Source: Podocnemis expansa
Taxonomy: Eukaryota > Chordata > Testudines > Podocnemididae
Length of the DNA stretch: 64,000 nucleotides
Direction: 5' to 3'
Assembly: GCA_007922195.1 (NCBI GenBank)
Contig: ML681996.1
Coordinates: 18,343,218 to 18,407,217, forward strand
The translations under genes were made by a program, and so were the position numbers. Position 1 is the first letter of the stretch; every line of letters starts with the position of its first letter. Shown piece after piece: positions 11,352-23,300 of the stretch. The notes below the pieces were generated by a model, which saw only the letters and a list, made by a program, of their open reading frames with translations, was not told the origin of the DNA and made no database searches.

Positions 11352-12579
11352 GACTCTGTCTACACGATGGGTTTAGGTTGACTTCAAGCCCTTTAAGATG
11401 ACCTAAATTAAGCCCAGTCTATATTTAGAAATTATTAAGTCAACTTAAGCAACTGCTTAAGTCAACTTAATAACTCCTGCCCTGGAAGTCGACTTAAGCA
11501 TTTAAGTCGACTTCTGCAGGACAGGGCCCACCCCCTTCCACGACCCCAGCATGATGGGCTCCCACTGGCAAGGAGCTGAGGGCTGTGGGAGCCGGCATCT
11601 CCCTTGGCCGCTTGCAGGTGGCCAGGGAAGGGGGGAGCCAGCATCTCCCCTGGCTGGTACGGGGAGCTGGGCCATGCCAGCCAGAGGAGATGCTGGTTCC
11701 CGCAGCCCCTGGCTGCCTGCAAGTGGCCAAGGGAGATGCCAGCTCCTGCAGCCTCTGGCCACCTGCAAATGGCCAGGGGTGATGTCGGGTGCCCCCATCC
11801 CCTGGCTGCAGAGAGGGGCTTGAAGCCAGGTTGGGCTCCTAGATCCGCTCTGGTCCCGCCACCTGCGAAGATGTGCTGGGGGGTGCCATTGCACTTCCAT
11901 CCCCTCTCCGCTGGGGGGGGGGAAGCAAAGAAGGGCTATGAGCCCCATCTTGCTCCCATTCCATTTCTACTGGTGGTGGAGGCTTGGAGCTGGCTTCTGC
12001 CAGGGGTCACAAGTGACCTGGGACCAAATTCCCCTGAGTCTCTTGTCCCCCCCAGGCAGGAGCCTCCATGTGGTCAATTTCATAGCAGTGAAATTAACCA
12101 AGCTGTGGAGTCCCTGCTCAAAGGACTCTGCAGCCAGGTCAATTTCACTACAGTGAAATTGACCAGGCTGCGAGCTTCCTGCCGTGGTTACAAGTGACCC
12201 AGTGCCCAACTTCACTCTAGATCACTTGTGACTGCTGGCAGGAGCCAGCTCCAAGCCGTGGCCACCAGTGGAAAGGGGGTGGGAGCAAGATCAAGCTCCT
12301 AGCCCCTCTTTGACAGCCGCTGCCATGGGAGAGGAACTGGGAGCAGAATCCAGCTCCCAGCTCCTCCCCAGTAGGCAGGAGCTGGATTGGGCTGGTCCAG
12401 ATCAGCCCCTGGAACTCACTGGGCTCCAGGTAACCAATCCAGAGAAGGGGCAGGGTAGGAGGTGTGGTGCCCTGGATAAGTCTGCTCTGTGTCTACACAG
12501 ACATTCCCTGCAGTCGACTTAACAAGGTCGACTGAAAGTTAAGTCGACTGCCAGGCCCCACCTCAGTGTAGACATAGCC
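11352..12579. mobile_element. Harbinger-type non-autonomous element, GC-rich interior
   Basis: A 1,228-bp element flanked by AAT (11349-11351, 12580-12582). Ends: GACTCTGTCTACACGATGG and, reversed, GGCTATGTCTACACTGAGG. Near both ends are TTAAGTCGACTT modules. The middle (11560-11800) repeats 'ggcatctcccttggcc' and 'cttgcaggtggcc' units, and 12075-12170 holds two copies of a GGTCAATTTCA...TGAAATTGACC palindrome. The frames of 60-197 codons here follow the GC-rich repeat and resemble no protein I know. Confidence 0.85.
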
Positions 12580-12582
12580 AAT

Positions 12583-13360
12583 AAGAGGACAGTCACAAAA
12601 ACAGTAGGTAGACTCTGTACAGGAGGTTGGAGTGGATACAGAACAAGCATTTGAATGGCAAGCCTGGAGAAGACTGATCCTGAGATTAGGCAAAGGGGAA
12701 GCAGAACTGTGGAACTCCTACTCACATTGGTGGGCACTTACATTGGTGGACGTTGGGGGGTTGTTCTGCTGATTTCAATTCAGCTACTGACAGAACAATT
12801 ATTCACCAATGAGTTTCACACTGGTGGTGTCAGACACTGAGGGCTGGGTCATGCCTGCTATACCCATTTAGTAGCCAGTGATAGTGAAGAGTCATGTTGC
12901 TTCTCTGAGAGCACCAAGAAGAAGCAATCTATATCAAAGAGGCAGACTGCTTTCAAGACACTTTACTGCTTTTTTGTAGAAGTGCAAAGTATAGCCCACT
13001 CTCCTATACAAACCAGTCCTACTCTATGACACAGTTCAGGCAGGAGGGCATATCCCCATTTCTTCCCTACCAGTTTTGGGGTACTGCAGGATAGTGGAGA
13101 CAGAGCAGCCTTTGCACTCCTCTGAGCAAAGGGGCTGCAGATCCTTCTGATTCTTAAATGGACCATAAAAAGGAAGGAGAGAGAGGGATGCTTGTGATGC
13201 CTTCCTCATCCCTCTTCGCACACACAGTCACTTCATATTTACATAGAGGTCTGGAGGAATCTGCCACTAAACTTTGATATATAAACTTTTCTGATTCTCT
13301 TGCAGCTTCAATGTCTAACAGAGAGTCTGGGAGGGAGAATAAGGTAGGGTGATCATAGAT
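12583..13360. other. Stretch without a recognised gene
   Basis: Moderately GC sequence with short frames on both strands. No element boundary or recognisable exon. Confidence 0.45.
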
Positions 13361-13562
13361 CAGGTTTATTTAACTTGCAACCCACAGGCCACAATCCCGC
13401 CTGCCAAGTACTCTTATCCAGCCCATGGAGCCACCACATGCACTTGTGTGGGCTGTGTGGGGCTAGGAATGTAAAAAAAGAAAAAAATTGCTCTTCACTG
13501 GCCCCCAAGTGAGAAAAGAATTGCAGTATGACCCCTTATCCAAAAAAGGTTTGACACACCTG
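13361..13562. mobile_element. hAT-type MITE
   Basis: A 202-bp element starting CAGGTTTATTTAAC and ending GGTTTGACACACCTG, with an interior 'aacccacaggccac' and 'ggcccc' typical of hAT elements that carry a GGCCC-rich core. No convincing 8-bp duplication remains, so limits are approximate. Confidence 0.6.
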
Positions 13563-15245
13563 ATGGTTATGAAGGAAAAACAGGCCAGCACCAAAAAGAT
13601 AATTAACAGAAAAAGTTCATAAAGGTCACATTTTCACTCTAAAGTCACATACATATTTTGATAGCTCAGTTCCTTATTTTATTGTTGATTTTTGTTTTTG
13701 TTTTTGTTTTTTTTTAACTTTCCTTTCTCATTTTTCATGTGGATTAAAGCCCCATATTTGTTTCCCAGTGACCACCAGTTTTCAAATAAGTAATGCTTAG
13801 TCATAAGGAAGCCATTCTAAGTGGTAGCCCTGCAAACGAAACCATACTAACCAGAGTCAAACTGGGTTCTCCCTTATTTATATATCACTTCTAATACATG
13901 TTCTGTAGGCCAAATCATACCTGTGCAATCCCAATGTCTCCACTGAGTTTGCACAGGTATAATTCATGGAAAGTTAATAAATAATGATGCACAGGAAAGA
14001 CCAGAATCTAGTTCACTTACTTTTGACAGTACACATATGAATTAAAAAGAGTATCAACTAACCATCACTGAAATCTAAAGAGATTACCCAACTTCACATA
14101 CTCAGAAGAAGCTAATCTCTTTAGTAAGGTTTCATTTCTAGTTACTCATCAGAGTAGAACTGAAATATAAGATTCATATATTATTTCCATTACATAACAT
14201 CACATGCAGGTTTTTGCTGAATGCCAGGTGTCATAACCCACTGCCAGAATGGAAAGACTGGAAAAGAATTTACAGTTCACACCTCAAAATGATTTTATTT
14301 TTTTAAGGAATTTCATCTTTTTCTGATAGACTTGGATTTGAATACTTAATATAGGGTTGTACTCACAGGCATTATCATTTCAAAATGTCTGGATAAGATT
14401 AGTGTGCATTTATGATTCCTAGAATTATCTGTATGTACAATGTGCACTTGGCAAGAACAGATTGTGATTTCATTTACACCTGAATAACTCCAATGACTTC
14501 AGTTACTCCAGACTTACACTTGTATAAATAACATCACAGCAAGACTCCCAACATGTTACATACGTTTGTTTGTTTTGTGAGCATGCTTAAATAGTCTAGC
14601 TTCTATGTTTTGATGGGTATATTACAACATTTCAAATCCTTTGGGAATAGCAGTTTTACTTAATTTAATTTTCCAATTAAAAAACATTAAATCAAATTCT
14701 TAGTGCCCATGAAAGCACATTTGTTAACTGTAACAGTGCACATATTTATTGTCCCCCAGGAGGAGAAAGGTTTGAGAAATCTTCATTAACATTCACAACA
14801 TCCAATAGTCTAGCAGTGTCACTTTTCATACAAAAAGCCTGAGGGGGATCAGCCAGAAAGGTGAAGCAGAGAAAGTTAATTATTTTAAATAAAGGAGGTA
14901 AAAGACACTGCTTCTACTTCTTGTCTTCTAAATCATACAGTTACAAAGTGCCTCCCCTAGCAATAAAGAAATGGACTGCCGACTACTTTAGGAAACAATA
15001 ATGACATACAAAAGAATTATGATTGAAAGTCTCTAGTAGAAATGCTGTTTATGCAGGTATGGAGCAAAAAGTGCAACACTAAGAGAATGATGCCAAGGAA
15101 ACAATAAAAGAGGAAACACAGGGAAGTCTTATAAACTCTGAATATAAATACTCTCCTCACTTATTTGTTTAAGTTTAGGTACTCATGAGCTTGTTCTTCA
15201 TGCATATGTACTTTTTTGAATCTCATGAAAGATTATTGACATCTC
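13563..15245. other. Stretch without a recognised gene
   Basis: AT-rich DNA. It includes a (GTTTTT)n-like patch near 13687-13715 and a degenerate module near 14480-14510 (CTCCAATGACTTCAGTTACT) resembling the one near 640-700. No coding signal. Confidence 0.5.
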
Positions 15246-15248
15246 TAA

Positions 15249-15633
15249 GGGTACATCTACACTGGAGCTTTAGGTCAACTTAAGGAAGCTTAAGTGCAGC
15301 CACACTGGGCTTTTATTAGGTTGACTTAAGTGCTTCCTTAAGTCAATTTAATAACATCACCTCTTAAGGTTGATTTAATGCTTAAGTTGAACTTATTAAG
15401 TTGCCTTAAACCAGTATAGACTGGGAAAAATGCTTAAGTTGACTTAATTGGCTTCCAGGCTCTCTCCCAGAGTTCCTGGCAACCAGGAAGGGTTGACCTT
15501 GCACCTGCTAGTGTGGACACAGGCAGTCAACAGGAGTTTTTAGTATGAACTCTCTAGGTTCAAGTTAACAAGGTCGACTTTTAAGTCAACCTTGTTAAGT
15601 CAACTTAACAGAGCCTCCAATGAAGGCATACCG
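15249..15633. mobile_element. Harbinger-type MITE
   Basis: A 385-bp MITE bounded by TAA (15246-15248) and TAA (15634-15636). The left end reads GGGTACATCTACACTGG; the right end is a degraded form of the same motif. The interior is a series of AAGTTGACTTAA / TTAAGTCAACTT palindromic modules, so a single strand could fold on itself. Confidence 0.88.
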
Positions 15634-15636
15634 TAA

Positions 15637-16433
15637 GAGACAGAAATCCTGTTTTCTTTTTGTTTTTTTCTGAAAAAAATGCAAGCTGCACAGCATCAGC
15701 ATAAGCATCTTCACTATGCTCTCCACTAGGAAATGGTTAAGACCCACATCCAGTAAATTCAATTTTCATATCAGTTTTCAGTGTCTAGCTCTTTGCTGGG
15801 ATTACAATTCAGGCATTACAAATAATTGTAAATTTGAGCATGATTTTTGTGACTCCACAAGAGGTTTGGAATACTCAGTCTGATAGAACACTGATCCTTT
15901 CATACTCTTGGGAACTACTGATTTTGCAAGAACTGAGAGAGAACAATCTTCTAAGAGGGCAGTTTTATAAAAATATTGGTTGAATATTAAGCTCTCATAC
16001 AAGAAGTTAAAATGTATCTGCAGAACAATCTGTTTACATTTGAAAACATAAATATCAATTAAAACAAAATTAATAATTTCCACCTGTTTTTCCCATTCAT
16101 GAATCAGTTATCACTGCTTGTGATAAATGAGATGCTTAACCTACAAATTAATGCATGTGATTTTTTAATATACAACCAAACAAAAGAAATTTTGAAAATA
16201 CTGTCATAAGAAAAGTTCAGTCATGCACTCTATGCAAACAGTGTCATAAGGCCTGATCCTCCATTCCACCTCTTCACTAACACTGTATTATACTAATATA
16301 ACTGAACTGATTTCATTGTAGTTTCAATGGAATAGCAGAGCAGGGAACCTTAATTCATTTCTGTTAAAACATTAATAATTTTATTTAAAAATTCAATAAT
16401 TTCTATTTATTCATGTTAATATGTTTAATCATC
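15637..16433. other. Stretch without a recognised gene
   Basis: AT-rich sequence between two MITEs. The longest frame is a 93-codon antisense frame with no recognisable family. Confidence 0.5.
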
Positions 16434-16436
16434 TAA

Positions 16437-16742
16437 GCTATATCTACTCTAGAGGGCTCAGTTAAGTCAACTTAAAAGTTAAGTCGGCTTAAAGGCTATG
16501 TCCCCACTGGAGGGCTCTGTTAACTCAACTTTATTAAGTCAACTTAACAAAGCCTACAACGTAAATGACTCTATCGCCAAAGCATTATGCTGACTTAATA
16601 AAGTCAACTTTAATGCTTAAGTCAACTTTAGGTATGGCGTTACTAAGTCAACTTAAGCAAGTGCTTAAGTAGACTTAATAAAAGTCCAATGAAGACATGG
16701 CTTTCCTTGAGTTGACTTAAGGCTCAAGTATAGACATACTCC
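16437..16742. mobile_element. Harbinger-type MITE with duplicated head
   Basis: A 306-bp MITE between TAA (16434-16436) and TAG (16743-16745). It starts GCTATATCTACTCT and ends with AGTATAGACATACTCC. A second head (GGCTATGTCCCCACTGG) begins at 16494 and is followed by the same 'agggctctgtta' sequence, so the first 57 bp or so are repeated. Interior modules are TTAAGTCAACTT-like. Confidence 0.8.
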
Positions 16743-16745
16743 TAG

Positions 16746-17368
16746 TGTTTTATTTGAAGCCTACAAGAGTCAATGGAGAGACCTATATCTTTCAATTACA
16801 TTCTAACATACCCATAAACAGTAGGTTGTCAAACTAGGGTTTATAAATAGGCCTAGCAGATTGTGACAATGCTGCCCTTCTTTATAGGTATATGGAAGGA
16901 AGATCCAGAAAGAGCAGAGTAGTGACAAAAATGGGAAGTTTCTCTTTTCATGTACAGAAGTCTAAAAATTGATGACTGGAGGGTCTCCTAGGAGCAGCAT
17001 AAATTCACTTTTCTTTTACTGCAAACCAATGTGAATACAAAGTCTGAAAATATACATAGAAATTGGAGAACATTGCCTTAGCTCTTGGTCATAACAAAAA
17101 GCAATTCTTTGTTCTTGTTTTTTGTAGTTACGATGCTTCTTATCATACAGTTTCTGAACACTGAAGTACTAGGTTGATATGAAAATGTTTATTTTTATCT
17201 TCACCAAATGTTTGCAGGGAAAGTAAAGGTAGATCCCTTCTGCAGCTGGGTATGTGCTTCCCTCTGTGGGCACGTGGATGTGAGCTAGCTTTGTTCAAGC
17301 TACCATACTAAAAATAACAGAGTAGCCAGAAGTACCAGAGATGACAGCTCAGCCTAGCTTCGTGAGTA
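16746..17368. other. Stretch without a recognised gene
   Basis: Unique-looking AT-rich DNA up to the target duplication of the next PLE. No coding signal. Confidence 0.5.
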
Positions 17369-17385
17369 TCAACTTTCCTGTCAAT

Positions 17386-17983
17386 TTCAAAAGGGATAGC
17401 CATGTTAGTCTAGTCCAGTAAAAAAACAACAAGCAGCTGTGTGGCACTTTAAGAATAACATTTATTTTTTGCATGAGCTTTCGTGGGAGAAGATCCCACT
17501 TCATCAGATGCTTCGAAGATGGGTGAACTTACAGAAAGGAATGAAACTAAATGCAAGGGGGTGTAAAACATAGGATCAGGTCATAAAGTAACAGCAAATC
17601 AGAGCAGTTTACAGGCTCAAACCATGGGAAGCCGGAAGTCTAATTATCCTTTGTAATGGGAAAAGAACCCATAGTCTCAATTGAGTCCTGCTTTCACAGA
17701 ATTTAGCTTGCATATTAATTCGAGTTCAGCTGTTTCTCTTTGAAGTCTTGATGTCCCAGCTACATCTCTAACGACAGTCATTAACAAATCCATCATCGAG
17801 TGATTCGGAAGATGGAAGTGCTCAGCAACCGGTTTCTTTGTTCTTTGATTTCTGATATCAGCTCTGGGCTCATTCAGTCTCTTATGGAGCGATCGTCCTG
17901 TTTGTCCAATATATAAGGTGTTGGGGCATTTCTTGCACATGATGGCATAGACCATATTAGTAGATGAGCAGGTAAATGAGCCT
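17386..17983 (-). repeat. Inverted arm of the PLE (long inverted repeat)
   Basis: Reverse complement of the 3' part of the same element (19443-20013 plus the last ~45 bases of a complete tail). Only a few mismatches are visible. With its partner arm it could form a hairpin with a stem of more than 500 bp and a loop of about 1.46 kb. The junction to sense sequence lies at about 17983. Confidence 0.93.
17677..17955 (-). pseudogene. Inverted copy of the PLE GIY-YIG C-terminus
   Basis: 92 antisense codons identical in translation to the last 92 residues of the sense PLE protein (residues 292-383 of the frame starting at 18600), ending in the same stop. It includes the Y...YIGQTGRS core but no RT. 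It is a by-product of the inverted arm rather than a gene of its own. Confidence 0.9.
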
Positions 17984-19751
17984 CAAAAACAACTCTGACA
18001 TTATCATTAAGGAGGATGACAAAGGAGGTGCAGTTGTCACCATGAATAAATCAGATTATGACCAGGAGGTTTATAAACAGCTCTCCAACACAACCTTCTA
18101 CAGACCACTTTCCTCTGACCCCACTGAGGAACACCTACTCAAGAAACTCCCTAAGACAGCACAAGAACGTATAGAGACAGAAACACCACCAGAACCACGG
18201 CCAGGGATGTTCTATCTACTACCCAAAATCCATAAAAAAGGAAACCCTGAACGCCCCATCATCTCAGGCATTGGCACTCTTACTGCCGGCCTATCTGGCT
18301 ATGTGGACTCCCTCCTCAGACCTTATGTTATCAACATCCCCAGCTATCTTCAAGACACCACAGTCTTCCTGAGGAAAATACAGTCCATTGGAGAACTTCC
18401 TGAAAACACCATTCTGGCCACTATGGATGTAGAAGCTCTTTACACCAAGATCCCACACAAGGATGGATTACAAGCTATTAGAAGAACCATCCCAGATGAT
18501 GACACGGCGCAGCTCGTGACTGAACTTTGAGACTTTGTACTCACCCACAACCACTTCAGATTTGAGGATCATTTATATCTCCAAATCAGTGGCACTGCTA
18601 TGGGCACCCGCATGGTCCCACAATATGCCAACATCTTTATGGGCGACTTAGAACAACGTTTCCTCAGGTCTCATCCCAAGACACCTCTTCTTTACCTGTG
18701 CTACATTGATGACATCTTTATTATCTGGACACATGGCAGGGATGCTCTTGAAGATTTTCACGGAGATTTCAATAATTTCCACGACACCATCAAATTGAGC
18801 CTGGAACACTCCACACAGGAGATCCACTTTCTTAACACTACAGTACAAATCAGGGATAGACACATCACCACCACCCTATACCGAAAACCTACTGATCGGT
18901 ATAGTTACCTACATCCTTTGAGCTTCCATCCTAAACGCACCACACGATACATTGTCTACAGCCAAGCCCTAAGATATAACCGCATCTGCTCTGATCCCTC
19001 AGACAGGGACAGACATCTTGAGGATCTCTATCAAGCATTCTTGAAACTACAGTACCCACCTGGGGAAGTAAGAAAACAAATTGACAGAGCTAGACGGGTT
19101 CCCCGAAGTCATCTACTACAGGAGAGACCCAAGAAAGAATGCAACAGAACACCACTGGTCACCACATACAATCCTCAAGTCAGACCTCTGCAACAGATCA
19201 TTAAGGACCTACAGCCTATTCTAAAAGATGATTCCTCTCTCTCTCAAGCATTAGGAGACAGACCACTCCTTGCTTATAGGCAGCCCCCTAATCTTAAACA
19301 GATACTCACCAGCAACTACAGATCTAACAACAGGAACATTGAAGCAGGCACACACCCCTGCAAAAAACCAAACTGCCAAGTCTGCCCACATATCTACACA
19401 ACAGACACCATCATAGGTCCTAATCAAGCCTGCTACTCCATCAAAGGCTCATTTACCTGCTCATCTACTAATATGGTCTATGCCATCATGTGCAAGAAAT
19501 GCCCCAACACCTTATATATTGGACAAACAGGACGATCGCTCCATAAGAGACTGAATGAGCCCAGAGCTGATATCAGAAATCAAAGAACAAAGAAACCGGT
19601 TGCTGAGCACTTCCATCTTCCGAATCACTCGATGATGGATTTGTTAATGACTGTCGTTAGAGATGTAGCTGGGACATCAAGACTTCAAAGAGAAACAGCT
19701 GAACTCGAATTAATATGCAAGCTAAATTCTGTGAAAGCAGGACTCAATTGA
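17976..19751 (+). pseudogene. PLE reverse transcriptase / GIY-YIG endonuclease with one stop
   Basis: One frame of 592 codons interrupted by a TGA near 18528-18530. In order: DDKGG (RT N-terminal motif), LLPKIHKKG, TMDVEALYTKIP (motif A with catalytic Asp, just before the stop), GTRMVPQYANIF (motif B), CYIDD (motif C, YIDD at 18702-18713), YRKPTD, a CKKPNCQVC cysteine cluster near 19359-19385, then YAIMC...LYIGQTGRS, the GIY-YIG core of PLE endonucleases. The native frame starts within the RT, so the N-terminus is missing; the ATG at 17976 lies in the inverted arm and is accidental. A NEPRAD stretch has Pro where the copy near 58210 has His. Confidence 0.93.
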
Positions 19752-19911
19752 GACTATGGGTTCTTTTCCCGTTACAAAGGGTAATTTGACTTCCGGCTTC
19801 CCATGGTTTGAGCCTGTAAACTGCTCTGATTTGCTGTTACTTTATGACCTGATCCTATGTTTTACACCCCCTTGCATTTAGTTTCATTCCTTTCTGTAAG
19901 TTCACCCATCT

Positions 19912-19957
19912 TCGAAGCATCTGACGAAGTGGGATCTTCTCCCATGAAAGCTCATGC
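19912..19957 (+). ncRNA. Hammerhead-ribozyme-like core in the PLE tail
   Basis: Order seen: GCAT (19917-19920), CTGACGA (19921-19927), hairpin GTGGGA...TCCCAT (19929-19945), GAAA (19946-19949), GCTC, then ATGC (19954-19957) able to pair with GCAT. This is the order of a hammerhead with a nearly absent helix III. PLE terminal repeats are known to carry such motifs. The reversed arm (17471-17511) keeps the canonical CTGATGA and a better stem. Activity is not shown. Confidence 0.6.
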
Positions 19958-20040
19958 AAAAAATAAATCTGTTAGTCTTAAAGTGCCACACAAGTGCTTG
20001 TTAGTTTTTTTACTCAACTTTCCTGGACTCTCTAGGAATG

Positions 20041-20221
20041 AGCAGTTGTGTGACACTTTAAGACTAACAGATTTATTTTTTGCATGAGCTTTCGTGGGAG
20101 AAGATCCCACTTCCTCCCACGAAAGCTCATGCAAAAATTAAATCTGTTAGTCTTAAAGTGCCACACAACTGCTTGTTGTTTTTTTTACTGGACTAGGCTA
20201 ACATGGCTGTCCCTTTGGAAA
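20041..20221. mobile_element. Second, fold-back-only PLE insertion
   Basis: A 181-bp insertion flanked by a perfect 12-bp duplication TCTCTAGGAATG (20029-20040, 20222-20233). It is made only of PLE 3' terminus: antisense 20041-20112, then sense to 20221. Arms of about 60 bp (20042-20100 and 20115-20174) are almost perfectly complementary. Its left duplication starts 3 bp after the right duplication of the preceding PLE. Confidence 0.93.
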
Positions 20222-20229
20222 TCTCTAGG

Positions 20230-20368
20230 AATGTACTCAGATGGCAAGCTGGAGCCACCACACACATGCCACACTGCAGGTTTAAGAGGCACTAGCTCAA
20301 ACACTGCTACAGCATGTCTATCAGTGCTGGAAAGCACCCCTTCAGCTACAGTGTAGATGTAGTCTGTT
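20230..20368. mobile_element. Possible Harbinger-type MITE fragment
   Basis: The right edge reads 'gctacagtgtagatgtagtc', close to the reversed MITE terminus (GTGTAGACATAGCC). No left terminal repeat or duplication is visible, so this is a weak call. Confidence 0.35.
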
Positions 20369-23300
20369 ATGAAGCAGCATGGGGTTGTCAGCATCATATT
20401 ACTGAGGTTTGCCAAACCGGTCAAAATTCCAAATACAAACAGAGAGCACAGGAAGAGTATCGTGTATTATTGCAAAGTAACAAGAATTAGAACAAACAGC
20501 TGATGGATGAGATGGCAGCCTCAAAGTTTAAGTGTCAGGTAAGCTTTAAAAATCAGAGCAATGTCAATTTTCCATGGGAAAAAGCTCTGTCACTTGGTAA
20601 AATGAAAAAGTGAAACACATGTATTCTCTAAATTCCATAAGCTATTTAGAGATATTAATTTAACAGAACAGCTTTTTCAGCAAAGGTATTGCCTCAGAAC
20701 CTTTGAACCTGGTATCCCGAACTCTGTAATACAATATTGCCTACAAGGATATACGGCTACCATTTCATAGTACATTTTAACTTTGTGTATTTAAAGATAA
20801 CCTTCGTTCATTAAATTAAACTTTAATTAATGCAGGTTTCAGATCTTTAATAACACTCATGTCCATGGCTACAGGCCCTGCCTCACCATCACAGAAGTAA
20901 ACCTTTCTAAAAGGAATCAAGGATGAGCCAAGGGAATTGTTGTCTTTCTGAATCCCACCATAACAATGTGGACCACACCATTAGTTCACTCATCTGTTCT
21001 AAAGGTAATTGGACACAGCTAATGAAAAAGTCAAATGAAAGACCATGTAACTTTTGCTATGTAAACAGTCCCACCTCAGAAACTGAATTTCAAAACATAC
21101 AAAGAAATTTTTGTTTTCAGATTTCAGAAAGTGTAGACAATTGTGTCCAGCTTTAACAACAAAACAAAAATAACAACACAAAAATTGTATGAATTTAAAG
21201 CACTCTGTTTGCCAAAACTCTGTAAATTTGGAGATGGACAAATCATGAATTATTTTAATTTTATACTGACTGTTTTGCATAAATCTAGTGTTTTTCCTCT
21301 CCTCTCTGTAATTATTAGGGAGTAGGGGAATCCTTCCACTTCCTCATTATTATTCAGTCAGTGCTTCCCTTCTCCCCCTTCTTTTTCTTGACACAGAGAC
21401 TTCATCTAAGTCTAATAAAAATAATTGCACTTATTTCCCTAGATGCATATATGTAACACTTCTCATTAACAGGTGCATGTTAAGGGAAAACAACCTGTAA
21501 TTGGTAGGTAAAAGGTGTTGTTTAAAATCGGTGCTTTATATTATTTGTGCTACAAAGAGCAGTCTGCCAAGAACATGGCAAACAAATTCAGAAACTTACT
21601 TGTGGCTAGACAGCACAGCTGTGGACTCTTGAATCGTTGGCATTTGTTACTGTCAATATTAAACATTTCTATTATAGTCACCCCTACAGATCCCTAGTGG
21701 AATTGAGAGTTCATACGAGACAGCCCCTTGGCTCCAAAACTTTATATTCCAAATAACAAGGCAGTTAATACATTCTGCCATGTTTGTTGGCTTGAAATCT
21801 GTGAATCAGATTTAGACAAACATTTCTGAAAGATAAGAACAATTTAATCTGTCTTAAAAGGGTATGAAAAAATGTGGTTGGAGGTAACCATGTTCTGAAT
21901 CAGCTCCTCCTTTCTTCATACAAGACTATTTCCAGACTTATTTATACCTTTCCCTATCTCCCCTAATTGTAGTAGCAACACATTTTCTTGTTTCTCCTCA
22001 ATAGCATACAGCTGGCACCCTTTCTTTCTGAAGCAACCAAGGACTATCTTTGGGAGAGAATTATCTATAGAACCATGGATTTGTTTCCTTTTACTCAAAA
22101 CTAAGTGGCTTTTGTATTGATCTAAGTAATAACACTCTTCCCCTGTGTGCCCACACACATACACACATGCACAGGATTCCTAAATATTAATCTTACAGAA
22201 ACACAATATCACACAAACACCAAAGGGCCTAGTTCACAACATTGAGTTTAACAAAAAACTTCAAAATTCCCCAACAAGGGTCATAAAAGCTTAATGCTAT
22301 AATGACAGCAGATCATGCAGAAAGCTTCCAAGGGTTCTCTTTCAGAATTTTATGACTTCACTTTGCACCTTAATTAGGTTATTGGGAGAGGCACATTTCC
22401 CCCCACACCCAGACATCTCAGATGACTACAGTTCATTCAGTGAGCAGCTCCAAATTAAGTATTAGACAGTTACTGAACATAATCTGAATTAATAATAGTG
22501 CAAGTACAAGAAAACTAAACAAACATAGTAAACCATGTTTCTATAAATGTTCCTGCACTGTCAGTAAGTACTATAGACATGTATAAAACCAGAAATTTAT
22601 AATGCTCAAGATAAAGATGCTCCATGCTCTGCAAAACACAGTTTGGGTCTGGCATGCAGTCCAGAGCAAATTCATTGTCATTAATTTACTTTTTTTTTTT
22701 TATAGTGGTATTGGTGGTTCTCAATATTAACTTGTTTACCTCAGGGGTTTGCAAAGGTACACAATACATGCCAATGGCAACCAGTTGCTGACATTCAACT
22801 AATCTCTGAATCAGCAAAGATCAAACCCATATCTTGGCCCAACCACACAGTCAGATAGTTCATGTGGTGTTATAAAGGAACTAGTTCCCACACAATCATT
22901 TCTTGACAACAGAGCCATTCCTCTTCTGCTACTTCAGCCTCAGGGATTGTGGACTAAGTGAACTTTCTTTTGTCTCTAGTGTGTACATGCTTGTGAGTAA
23001 ACGGCTCATGCATCCATCAGCCCTGACCCCAAATCCACATTCCACAGCACCATATATATGTTCCCTCGGAATCAGAGCTCAGTAGTGCATCAGCAATGCT
23101 CAGACTCTACACAGGGGACCTTTTCTAACTGCCATAGATGTCAATGATAGCTTTTTCCTTCAATTTTGATAGAAACTGTATTGAGCCTAGGATCTGTAAA
23201 TTTTGACCCATACCTTGCAAGAGGAATAGCACTGGTTTCTATATAATACTGCTATCAGTTGTCATTGTAGAAAAGGCAAAATTTTCCTTTAAAGAGATGT

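Larger units (their letters stand above)
17381..20013 (+). mobile_element. Penelope-like retroelement (best copy in the window)
   Basis: A 2.63-kb insertion flanked by a perfect 12-bp duplication TCAACTTTCCTG (17369-17380, 20014-20025). Its left 600 bp are an inverted copy of its own 3' region; the remainder is sense and codes for reverse transcriptase, cysteine cluster and GIY-YIG endonuclease. The arms are nearly identical and the coding part carries one in-frame stop, so this is one of the younger insertions here. The RT is cut off at its N-terminus. Confidence 0.95.

Noticed and set aside
11502..12197. Frames of 148-197 codons suggesting a gene
   Set aside because: Inside the 11352-12579 transposon; several overlapping frames on both strands stay open because of GC-rich repeated units, and none has a recognisable domain.
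17976..17984. ATG at 17976 as the genuine PLE start codon
   Set aside because: The first codons come from the inverted arm; native coding sequence begins inside the RT.
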